A DNA stretch of 36,328 bases from Clostridiales bacterium (GTDB lineage Bacteria > Bacillota > Clostridia > Lachnospirales > CAG-274): assembly GCA_021201395.1 (NCBI GenBank), contig JAJQFB010000122.1:1-36328 (forward strand), given 5' to 3'. Below, piece by piece: positions 1 to 8,400 of the stretch; position 1 is the stretch's first letter; the number at the start of each line of letters is the position of its first letter. Below the pieces are notes generated by a model that did not search any database, was not told where the DNA came from, and saw only the letters and a program-made list of their open reading frames with translations. The position numbers and the translations under genes are program-made.

Positions 1-223
1 CAACGGTTTCTGCCTCTTCGCTCTTTTCCAAGTGTTAAAGATGGGATTATAACATATGCAAAAGACTAAATCAAGTGTTTTCCGAAAATTTTTATGCTGT
101 TTGTTTTCCGCCTTGCGGAATTTTACAATAAGTCCGAAAAATTTTTATCGCCTTGCAGGATTTTACAATCTATGTTAAAGGTTTGCTCTCCAAGCTTCCG
201 AGCCTTTTTTCAAGTGCCTTTTT
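1..223. repeat. Non-coding AT-rich stretch with two imperfect direct repeats
   Basis: No credible gene is visible. Two related blocks, about 80-129 and 132-169, each contain tccgaaaa(a)tttttat followed by gccttgc and attttacaat; the first also has a short insertion. Their origin is unknown, and they may belong to the decayed region that follows. Confidence 0.4.
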
Positions 224-640
224 CTAAAGTGCAAACCTCTTAACCTCCTCGTCAAGAGTCTTAGCCGTAAGCCCGATATTCCGAATAACATAGCCGCAGC
301 CGTCAAACTTGTTTTCAAGCTTAAAGTCTATAATCCCCATCATTTCCTCAAGTTCCTCATCAGTAATATCCTCATTTTCAAGGGCATTCTGCAAAACCCT
401 ATTAGGTATCTTGGTTTTTATCAACTCTATTATACCACAACCTGTGAGGAATTGTCTTTGTTTCATTAATATTTTTTGCCTTATTTGTGCTATTTTCAGC
501 CAAATTTGCACTATACGCCGTCAAGGTTTCAAGGTTGGAATTATAATTTTCCCAATATGATAGCTGACTGTCAAGAGCCGCTTGTGTAGCATTGACAGTC
601 TGTTCCATATTCGCCTCGGCAGTATCGAAAAGTCCAAACT
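224..640 (-). pseudogene. Phage-like remnant (tape-measure-like fragment plus an unrecognised C-terminal fragment)
   Basis: Two overlapping leftward frames contain protein-like sequence, but neither is a complete gene. The upstream frame (about 635-405) reads GLFDTAEANMEQTVNATQ, then ALDSQLSYWENYNSNLETL. This resembles the heptad-rich C-terminal part of phage tail tape-measure proteins, a family resemblance from memory and not a search result. A second frame (511-224) ends in a coherent acidic segment containing NEDITDEELEEMMGIIDFKL, which I do not recognise. No start codon with a good ribosome binding site is seen. The remnant lies directly downstream of the accessory sortase gene, so a deletion or an old insertion may have cut the pilus operon here. 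Confidence 0.4.
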
Positions 641-689
641 GCCCTTAAGGGCTTTGTTCTCGTACATTGTCAGAAGAATTTTGCTTGGC

Positions 690-1276
690 TTATCTATCTT
701 CATCTGCCAAAATGCAGCGCAGAGTTACACGTGCTCTTCCGTTGGCAGTACAGGTAAAAAGGGTCAAATCCCAGAGGATCGATTCGTCATTTACCATCTC
801 CTCCACATTTACGGGTTTAAGTAAAACAGTTTCTTCAACCCTATAGGCAAACTCCTTTCCCTTTACATCGGTAAATATAACGCTGTCGCCCTTGTTCAGA
901 CTTTTCAGCTTACCGAAGTGCCGTTCGTAGTTGTGGCCGCATATTACAAGATCCCTGCTGAGAACATCTCCGCTGTAGCGGCCGGGGGCTTTTTTAACCC
1001 CGAATAACTCCATTCACTCATAACCGGCAGCTCAAGACCAAGCTGCGGAACGGAAAGAATGCCTATATATTCGGAACCGTCTATTTCCACAGACGATTCA
1101 GCCACGTCTGTCAAATATTCATTATTTTCTATGTATTCGTTCAAAACAAGGGCAGCCTTTGCCGCTTCACTTTCCGCTCTCCACGCTTCCGCCTTGTTAT
1201 AAAGGAACAGGGACATCGCCGCCAAAATGAGCGTTGTCCCCAAAATCATAAAAGAAACACCTAATTTATATCTCAT
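690..1276 (-). CDS. Small accessory sortase, split by a -1 frame change
   Basis: This is a cysteine transpeptidase that would join LPxTG proteins to the cell wall or pilus. Read through the frame change it is about 195 residues: an N-terminal membrane segment (about residues 6-26), catalytic His in VICGHNY, catalytic Cys in LTLFTCT and Arg in NGRARVTLRC. The ATG overlaps the stop of the minor pilin gene by four bases (ATGA), indicating translational coupling. The upstream frame runs 1276-944 and the downstream frame ends at 690. They meet at 989-995, where the upstream frame reads TTA AAA AAG; a -1 slip gives LKK-APGRYSGDV and restores the sortase. The size and catalytic-site wording suggest a class B/D-like housekeeping or accessory enzyme rather than the pilus polymerase, but the class is uncertain. 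It may be truly disrupted, phase variable or recoded. Confidence 0.8.
989..995 (-). promoter_or_regulatory. A-AAA-AAG slippery heptamer in the sortase gene
   Basis: On the minus strand the zero-frame codons are tta aaa aag ccc, so the heptamer A AAA AAG is in the X-XXY-YYZ phase used for -1 frameshifting (the type known from dnaX). A GGAG lies 12 bases upstream, near the position of the stimulatory Shine-Dalgarno in dnaX. A short CCGC-taca-GCGG hairpin starts six bases after the heptamer. After a -1 slip the next codon is GCC and the conserved sortase sequence continues. Function is inferred only from sequence. Confidence 0.45.
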
Positions 1277-2178
1277 TGTCTTTCACCTTTTGTCAGAGCT
1301 TTGCCGAGAGCAAAAAACAAAATTCCGCTTACCGCCATTATGGGAACAGGCCAATTAAGCTGACCTGTTTGGGGCAGTGTCTGTATTTCGGGCACTTCCG
1401 TTTCGGTTTCCGGCTCGGATTCGGGTTCGGTTTCGGTTTCGGTTTCCGTTACAGTCTCCGGCTCGGGATTGTTCGGTTTTACCGTATCATCTGTATCATC
1501 GTCATCTTCCGATTCATCGAAATTTTCGACTGAGCTTTCGGATTTAGACGGATAGACAGGTTTTCCTCCGCCTCCTCCGCTTCCGCCGCCTCCCGATTCA
1601 CTCGGCGACCCGGTCTGAGCCTGAATTTCCACCTTGGGGCTTGCGTTAACATCATATACCCATACACCGTCCTCGTCACTCGGAACAGTCACAACAAAGG
1701 GAGAAACGGTATAATAGCCTGTCGAAGCTTTTGTCTGCACAATCAAATACAAACCCAGCTCCAATCCGTCAAAGCTTACGCTTCCGCCCGAGGAAACAGA
1801 ACAGGCCGTACCGCTTATTTTGTTATCCTCGGCATACTCCGCCAACTCCCCTGCAAGAGATGTGTATTCCGAATTTAAATCGGCATCACAGCCCGAAAAC
1901 TCCTCCGTATAGGAATAAGCCATATTACCGCCGTCCAAAAACAACACCGCCGCATAATACAGTGTAAATTCTCCGTCGGAAACCGTATTTCCGTCGGTAT
2001 CCTTAAGATCTATTGTGATTGAACCGCTGCCGGACATCGACATATTTAAGTCTGCGCTGCCTGCCGAGGCCGATGCGGAAATGTATGAACAGCTTTGGAA
2101 AACAAAAAATACAGTCAAAAACAGCATACACTTAAACCTTTTTATTATAATGCGGTTAAATTTTTTAATTTTCCTCAC
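1273..2178 (-). CDS. LPQTG-anchored minor (basal-type) pilin
   Basis: This is a surface protein of about 301 residues that probably ends or anchors the pilus on the cell wall. It has an N-terminal hydrophobic signal segment (KCMLFLTVFFVF), a beta-rich domain with a GLYLIVQT segment (E-box position, with Gln where Glu is usual), and a WVYDVNASPKVE segment resembling a pilin motif. A Gly-rich, then Asp/Glu/Thr-rich linker follows. The C-terminal sorting signal is LPQTGQLNWPVP, followed by a membrane helix and a short basic tail (KGERQ). I chose the GTG at 2178 because AAAGGAGG stands eight bases upstream; the ATG at 2208 has no such site. The gene overlaps the end of the class C sortase by 14 bases and the next sortase by four. 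The LPQTG-LNWPVP ending is common in minor pilins of Clostridia (general knowledge). Confidence 0.8.
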   Translation of the reverse strand: MRKIKKFNRIIIKRFKCMLFLTVFFVFQSCSYISASASAGSADLNMSMSGSGSITIDLKDTDGNTVSDGEFTLYYAAVLFLDGGNMAYSYTEEFSGCDADLNSEYTSLAGELAEYAEDNKISGTACSVSSGGSVSFDGLELGLYLIVQTKASTGYYTVSPFVVTVPSDEDGVWVYDVNASPKVEIQAQTGSPSESGGGGSGGGGGKPVYPSKSESSVENFDESEDDDDTDDTVKPNNPEPETVTETETETEPESEPETETEVPEIQTLPQTGQLNWPVPIMAVSGILFFALGKALTKGERQ

Positions 2179-3082
2179 GGCTAATGCCTCCTTTTTTGTG
2201 CAGGTCATGATCCTCTTGTTTTCTGCGGTGCTTTTTGGTTGCCTTGCGTGTGCTTACCAACAGCCAAACAAGCATAGCCGCCAGCATCGGAATCGCCAGT
2301 ATGGGTGCGGCGATTACCGAATCGATCTTATATGCGTCCGCCATAATTCTTATATGCATTGAATTATCCGTATCTATTCTGTGTCCCCTTACAAGCAGAC
2401 GGTGCGTATTAACACTGTAGGGAGTACAGGTTAAAAGCGTACAATAGTCCTTTCCCTCTTCAATATACAAATCGCTTACTGCCGCAGGCAGAACTATGGA
2501 TATTTTGTCAACCTCATATGTCAGTATTCTGTTCAATACGGTAATTGTAAAAGTGTCTCCCTTTTCCAGTCTGTCAAGATGGGTAAAAAGGGTTGTACTG
2601 GGCAAACCCCTGTGAGCCGAAATAACGCTGTGGGTGCTTTCGCCGCCTATAGGCAGACTGCTGCCCTCCAAATGACCCGCTCCCGAGGAAAGGGCGTCCG
2701 AGCCTGTTCCGTGATATATGGGAAGCTCAACATTTATTTTCTCTATTGTAACATACCCCATAATTCCCGTATCGCCCACGCTCAAAACTTCTTCATAGCC
2801 CTCAACACGTTTCGGGTCGGAAAGGGTTATTTTGCTGCCGAGCTCCGCCACAGCGGCGTTATATTTTCCGGCGGCGGCAAAATATTCCGCATAGTCCTTT
2901 TGAGACATACCCGCAACCGCCGCATCATATGAGGCTACGGCCTTGCTTTGTATTCTTGCGTTCCACCAGCTGCTTACAGGCGGATAGCACAGCAGGGACA
3001 GACCTGTGAGCAATATCAAAACAAGAAAAACCGTTGTTAAGTCGCTTCTTTTTTTTGTTTTTTTCTTCTTTTGCATCTTCAT
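2165..3082 (-). CDS. Class C sortase (pilin polymerase)
   Basis: This membrane transpeptidase polymerises the major pilin by cutting LPxTG and joining it to a pilin lysine. It has 305 residues with an N-terminal membrane helix (about 15-35) after a Lys-rich start, and a second helix near the C-terminus (about 258-280), the usual class C arrangement. Conserved blocks are GIMGYVTIEKI, LPIYHGT, catalytic His in SAHRGLP, catalytic Cys in TLLTCTPY and catalytic Arg in HRLLVRGHR. The lid region reads ITLSDPKRVEGY: the family's DP[FWY] lid appears here as DPK. The ATG at 3082 has AGGGAG about eight bases upstream. The gene follows the major pilin by 302 bases and overlaps the minor pilin gene. The Lys-coding runs of seven and eight A near the start are in frame, unlike those in neighbouring genes. 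Confidence 0.93.
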   Translation of the reverse strand: MKMQKKKKTKKRSDLTTVFLVLILLTGLSLLCYPPVSSWWNARIQSKAVASYDAAVAGMSQKDYAEYFAAAGKYNAAVAELGSKITLSDPKRVEGYEEVLSVGDTGIMGYVTIEKINVELPIYHGTGSDALSSGAGHLEGSSLPIGGESTHSVISAHRGLPSTTLFTHLDRLEKGDTFTITVLNRILTYEVDKISIVLPAAVSDLYIEEGKDYCTLLTCTPYSVNTHRLLVRGHRIDTDNSMHIRIMADAYKIDSVIAAPILAIPMLAAMLVWLLVSTRKATKKHRRKQEDHDLHKKGGISREEN

Positions 3083-3384
3083 AGGTCTCTCCCTGCCGCC
3101 GCCCGGTTTAAAGGCTTCGGCCGGGCGGCGAATATTTTAAATTTTAGGGCAAAAATTTTTATGGCTTTATCTCAGCTAAGTTGGCTACAACGCAGTTTGG
3201 GTGCAGAGGGTGCGACCCTTCCACCGCCGTGGCATGCAAAATGCAGCTTATTAGTGTAAATAAAAGCTTACAGCATATGCAGTATAATCGGCTTCCGACG
3301 ACGGTCCCCCTCCCCTTAGCGAAGGGGAGGCTTAAAGTGTCTGTCTTTTTGCTGCTGAGATTTGTATATAGTCATTAAAATTTT
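3083..3384 (-). other. Intergenic stretch between major pilin and sortase, with a strong hairpin
   Basis: No gene is seen. At 3309-3330 there is a perfect 9-bp stem, CCTCCCCTT-agcg-AAGGGGAGG, about 55 bases after the pilin stop codon. It has no clean U-tract on the minus strand, so it is more likely a stabilising or processing hairpin than a full terminator. A GGGTCGCACCC palindrome-like segment lies near 3209-3219. It could help keep major pilin mRNA more abundant than the sortase mRNA. Confidence 0.5.
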
Positions 3385-5211
3385 TTATAAGCTGCGTCCC
3401 ATACGCTTTTTTGTAACAAGAAGCACTGCTGCCGCAAGAACAAGAACCGAACCGAGAGTATAGAATATCCTTGTACCCACACCGCCGGTGCTGGGAAGCT
3501 CTGTACCTTGACTGTTTTCGATTGTTGTGGTCAGGGTTGTGGTAGAATCATAGCCGTTATCGTCTGTTATGGGGGTTACAGAATTATTATTTGTGCCGAG
3601 TGATGTTACGGAAGAATCACTGTCATCGTATGCTGCCTCGATTGTGAACACTACGGGGTCGGATGTGTTATAGCCGTCGGGGGTTGTTGTCTCGACAAGT
3701 ATGTATGTACCCTCGCCTAAATCTGTGAATGTAGCTGTAAGAACCTTTGTGTAGTATGTTGTGCCGGAAGCATGCTCTGAAGCAGCGGTATATGTATCAG
3801 CACTGCTGTCATAAGTATAATATGTAACTCCATCGGCAAATGCGGTTAAGTTTTCCGCAGCAACATAAGTTTCGTCATCTGCATCAACCTCATCATCGTC
3901 TGTTATGATATAGGTGTTGTCTGTTACATAACTGCTTGTTTCGGAAAATGTTTTTGTATCGCTGTCGTAGGTATAGAATGTAGGAGTGCTGCTGCCGTAG
4001 TCTTTCAAATTGTTGAAATCTTCTTCACTTACAAGCTGATAAAGCGTAAACGCCGCACCCTCAAGGGCGTCTGTGCCGTCTGTCTTATTTACATTAAGGT
4101 CATAGGTATAAACATAGGCTGAGTCTGTAAGGGTCGCCGTCTTGGAAGAATTGGAGGGGTCTGTGGAATATGTAAGGGTTACTGTGTTTTCTTCCGCTGT
4201 TCCCGAAACTGCGCCGCTGCCCAATACAGCCTCATAAGTAACAATAATTCTATATCCGGCATATTTTATTGCCGTATCGCTGTCAATCTCTACTGTGATG
4301 GTTTGGCGTGTGTCAGTTTCCGAAACTGTCCCTGTTGTAACGGTATAGTCCGCGCCTGCGGTCAGATCTGAGGCAACTGCGCTGCTGCCAACCTCCACCA
4401 CGCTGAGACCGCTGATATTGTTGTCACTGTCGACCGCATAGGTAATATTTTCGGGCAGAACATCGTAAAACGTAAACGTATAAGTACCTGCATCATAATT
4501 TGCTGCGGCAAGAGGAATATAACCGGACAGTGTATATGTTATAACATCGCCTGCGCTTGCGGAGGTTGCTTCTGCTCCGTCAGCCAATTTTGAAAGTGTG
4601 GGAACATCGTTTTTATCAACTACGGTTACATGAGGAGCCACTGTATTTACCGTTACCGTTGCTCCTCTTGTTGATGTTATGTAGTAATAGCCTGCGCCGA
4701 GACTGCTTACATCAAGCACCAAATTTCCTTCGTCGTCCAAATTATCGGTGGTTGCGGTCTTGCTTACGTAATCACTTGTAATTGCTGACAGTGAATCTGC
4801 CGGTATATTGTTAAACCATTCAGCTACATATGACTGATCCACATCTATAGACTCGCCATTATAGGTCACAGTGTCTTTAAGCGATACTGTATAGGTTCCC
4901 GAAGAATTTGCCGTAAGTGTAAAGGGTGATTCATAGTCTGTATAGCCGCTTGTAACCAGCGTGTACCACGGGTCTGAACTGCTTATGGTATAAGACACAC
5001 CCGACTGGTCGCTTGAATTGGCATCGGTATAGTCATAATTGCTGTTATAGGTTACGGTAAACACCTTATACGCCGTATAGGTCTCATCGCTTATAGGGTT
5101 GTCGATGGTAATGGTATAGGTTCCCGCATCCGCTGCCATAGCGGCGGTGTTTACCGCAAACACCATAATTAACGCAAGCATAAAAGCTGCAATTTTTCTG
5201 ATTTTTTTCAT
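3385..5211 (-). CDS. Major pilin (SpaA/BcpA-type shaft subunit), LPSTG anchored
   Basis: This protein of about 608 residues forms the pilus shaft. It has a signal peptide (MKKIRKIAAFMLALIMVF...AMAADA), several Ser/Thr/Asp-rich beta domains, and a possible pilin motif VTVVDKNDVP near residue 200 whose Lys would receive the next subunit. A fimbrial D2-type domain (about 205-365) is followed by a Cna-B/SpaA domain starting VNKTDGTDALEGAAFTLY, with the E-box GTYILVETTTPDGY. Such domains form internal Lys-Asn/Asp isopeptide bonds (family knowledge). It ends LPSTGGVGTR, a membrane helix and KKRMGRSL. Three in-frame ATGs exist (5232, 5220, 5211). AAGGAG lies 10 bases before the ATG at 5211 and is too close to the ATG at 5220, so 5211 is preferred. 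It lies between the tip protein and the class C sortase. Confidence 0.9.
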   Translation of the reverse strand: MKKIRKIAAFMLALIMVFAVNTAAMAADAGTYTITIDNPISDETYTAYKVFTVTYNSNYDYTDANSSDQSGVSYTISSSDPWYTLVTSGYTDYESPFTLTANSSGTYTVSLKDTVTYNGESIDVDQSYVAEWFNNIPADSLSAITSDYVSKTATTDNLDDEGNLVLDVSSLGAGYYYITSTRGATVTVNTVAPHVTVVDKNDVPTLSKLADGAEATSASAGDVITYTLSGYIPLAAANYDAGTYTFTFYDVLPENITYAVDSDNNISGLSVVEVGSSAVASDLTAGADYTVTTGTVSETDTRQTITVEIDSDTAIKYAGYRIIVTYEAVLGSGAVSGTAEENTVTLTYSTDPSNSSKTATLTDSAYVYTYDLNVNKTDGTDALEGAAFTLYQLVSEEDFNNLKDYGSSTPTFYTYDSDTKTFSETSSYVTDNTYIITDDDEVDADDETYVAAENLTAFADGVTYYTYDSSADTYTAASEHASGTTYYTKVLTATFTDLGEGTYILVETTTPDGYNTSDPVVFTIEAAYDDSDSSVTSLGTNNNSVTPITDDNGYDSTTTLTTTIENSQGTELPSTGGVGTRIFYTLGSVLVLAAAVLLVTKKRMGRSL

Positions 5212-5327
5212 TTTAATCATACTCCTTTTCATAAAATTTTCATATTTTTGTTCTAGCCGACAAGGCTTCTCCTTTTAATGGGAAGTATCTGCCCCTCATC
5301 GGGTCAAACTTCATTCATTTGCTCTCT

Positions 5328-5353
5328 CGTTTAAAGCCCATAGGCTTTAAACG
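5328..5353 (-). other. Perfect 11-bp inverted repeat between tip protein and major pilin
   Basis: CGTTTAAAGCC-cata-GGCTTTAAACG forms a perfect 11-bp stem with a four-base loop in the 249-base gap between the two pilus genes. It could be a processing or attenuation structure that sets tip-to-shaft subunit ratio; this is inference. Confidence 0.6.
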
Positions 5354-5382
5354 AATAAGGAACGCTTCCGCAGTGCACCTTG

Positions 5383-5402
5383 TTTCTGTGCTTGCACAGA
5401 AA
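5383..5402 (-). other. Second hairpin between tip protein and major pilin
   Basis: TTTCTGTG-cttg-CACAGAAA is a perfect 8-bp stem with a tetraloop (9 bp counting the C/G pair), 30 bases from the previous hairpin. It has no U-tract on either strand, so it is not a simple terminator. It lies in the spacer of the same operon. Confidence 0.55.
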
Positions 5403-5460
5403 TGAATGCACGCAGGCAAGTGTGACGTGGGGAGCGGGCGGATTGGCTTCCCCAAAAGGT

Positions 5461-8400
5461 TTAATCACTCCGCTCCTTTCTCCGCCGACTGTTTATAATC
5501 ATCAGACAGGCCATGCCGAAAAGCAGCATTACTCCCGCTGAAAGATACGTAAGTTTCCCGGCCCCTCCCGTCGAGGGAAGCTTGACACTGGGGTCGTTTT
5601 TAAGGTTTACTATCTGATATGTTCCGTCAGAGCTGTCAAGCAGAATATCGGTCATATCCAACTGAGTTCCGCTTCCGTCTTTCAAAATGACGCTTTCTAC
5701 TGCTACTGCTCCGTCCTTAACAACAAATGTCAAAACCGAACCCTCCGGCAGAGGATTATAGCCGCTTGGGGCGGTAATCTCCTCTATGTAATATTCTCCG
5801 TCCTCGAGAAGTCCGAAGTTTATTTCACCGTTTTCATCTGTTGTCAGTACGGTTTCATCTGCCGACCAGTTTGAAGAGCCGTCATCATTATAACTCACAA
5901 AATAGTAGGTTGTTCCGCTGTCGGTCTTATACATAACAAACTCCGCTCCCGAAAGGGTTGAACCGCTTGTTGAGTCTGTCTTTTTAAGTCTGACAGCCGG
6001 TTCATAGACGTTTGTGAAATATATAACCGCCGTAGCTGAACCGTCGTCCAAAGTAAACGTATAATATCCGTCACTGTCGGCTTCCGCTTCTTCGCTGTCA
6101 ATCAACACCGTTACATCTACCCATATATAGTCTCCGTTAAGGAGGGATACGGGATAGCTTGTTTCTTTAATCTTATAAGTTCCCTTATCCAAATCAAGAT
6201 AGCCTGTGGTATTGTAGTTTAATCCGTTATTTGCATAAAGCGTAATTTCTTCTCCCGAAGCTTCACCGTCTGCCGTATTATAATAATAAAACGAAACATC
6301 GTAAGTTTCTTCGGCGACCTCGCTTAGTCTTGACTCGGGTATTCCGCTGAGCTCTTTTATGATAGAAGCCCCCGTATCTTTAAAATAAAGGCTCAAATGT
6401 GTGGCGGAGGCTCTGACCCTTATTCGCCTTGTGGTCTGCGTGTCGAAGCTTTCGGGGTCTTCGCCGCCGGAGGACGTGCCTGTTACACTTCCCACAAGGG
6501 CAAGCGATGAATATTGTTTAGATGTGTCGGATATATTTGAAGCCGTTACAATGGTGTAGGGTTCAACTGTGCCGCTTTCGGTGTCATCGCTTTGAAGAAC
6601 ATATGTCTGCGTTTCATCGTCCCAAACCCAGTAATCTATGGTGTAGTCTATATCCTGTGAAAAGGAAACCTTGTCTAAAAAGTTTCCGGCAGCCCCGCCT
6701 CCTGATGACGATTCCGCAACAAAGAAAAATCTTGTAAGATACTGGCTGTTCGGAACAGTATAGTCACCGCTGTAATTTATCCATTCCGTGGATTTGTAAT
6801 AGGTATATGTGTATGTGGTAACATCATCGGTTGTGGAAGATGTTGTATACAGTACATAGCCGTCATTCACCAAATCGCCGGTGGGTCTTCCACGCTGCTG
6901 CCGTCTGCCTTTACGGAAACGGTTGTCAATACGGTAACAGTAGAGCATCTCCACAGCTCGGCGGTTATTGTTTCTCCGGCATAATCTCCCTCAACAAGTG
7001 TATAATCGCCTTTAAATGAGCTTGTTATTTCTCCGAAGGATTTCGGGCTGTTTGTCACTCTGTCGTCATCGCCGTCTGTCACTCCGTTGCCGTTGTCCTC
7101 ATTTTCCAGAATACTTGTTCTCACAGCCGACAATATGGTTTCCTGATCGCTTAAATCTATGCCCGAAAAAAGCTTTTCCGCATCCTCCGTTGACATAATA
7201 ACAACGCACATTATATCAATTGTGTCTTTTTTAGTGGTGGTATAAGTGTAGTCGGTTGAGGTTGTGTTTCCCTCTCCGTCCTCGCTTTCGACTGCGACTG
7301 TTTTCGTTGAAGATGCTTTGTCAGTATCATCGGGAAAATATGTATTATAGTTGGCGGTTGTTCCTCTGGCATCTCTGCAGTGGTGGTAAAGATTCCAGTT
7401 TAGATTACTGCCCGGGGCTGTCAAAACGTCCTGATACAGTGTGGCAAATGACTCGCAGTTTAATTCCGCATAAAATTGATTGCTGTCGCTGCTGTCGTTT
7501 CCCGCATACATACCCGCTACGCCGTATGTTCCGGGATGAGTTATTGTATAGATATACGGTGCTATCTCGATTTTGCTGTAAACACCTGTGTTGCTATAAT
7601 TATGGTAATCCGTAGTGTTCCAGTAGGGAACCTTTTCCGGTGTCAGCTGTGAATAGCCGGTGAAACCGCAAGTGCTGTCTTCAAAGCTTCCGTTTTCGAT
7701 TTGGTCTGGATATTCAACATATTTAACGGCCGTATATTCATTTCCGCTGCTGTCTGTTACAACAACATAATAATATCTCAGCGCCCCCAAGTCCTCCGCC
7801 ACATTAACTGTGTTTTCGCTCAATACAGTAGGCTCGTCAACAACATCATAGTTTCCCGTATCATCGACATCGGCTTCATCTTTGTCAAAATCCGGAGCAT
7901 TATCGTCCGAATAGGTTATTAACGTAGCACTGGTGCTTGTGGTTCTGGTGGACAAAAACTCTTCGTTTGACTGATACCACGTATATGTATAACCGGCACT
8001 TTCGTCATAGGGGATTTCAACCTGTTCTCCGGCCTCGTCCACATAATACAATATTGCCTTAAATGTTCCATCCGCTTCTATACAGTCCTCTATATAAACC
8101 CCTGCGGGCGTAATTTCACCTGAGGTCAAAAGAGCGATTTCTTCCGAAACGGCAGCTATGCCGTAGTCTGAAAAGCTTTCGGAGGAGAATTTAACGGTTT
8201 TGACGCCGTCCGAATATTCCGCCTCGGCGGAAAGTACCTTGTGTGAGTCCTCGCCGAAATGAACAACGCTTATGCTGTCTGCGTTTTCGTCCGCTTCGGC
8301 TTCGGTCAGTGTTATTTCAACATTAACCTCACCCTTTGGCTCGATTTCCTCACCGTCCGCATAAAAGCCTATGCTGAAAAGCCTGAATTTGTCGTCGGAG

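Noticed and set aside
1276-1533. Rightward Phe/Gly/Arg-rich open frame
   Set aside because: It is the reverse of the Glu-Thr-rich linker of the minor pilin; repetitive codons keep the other strand open.
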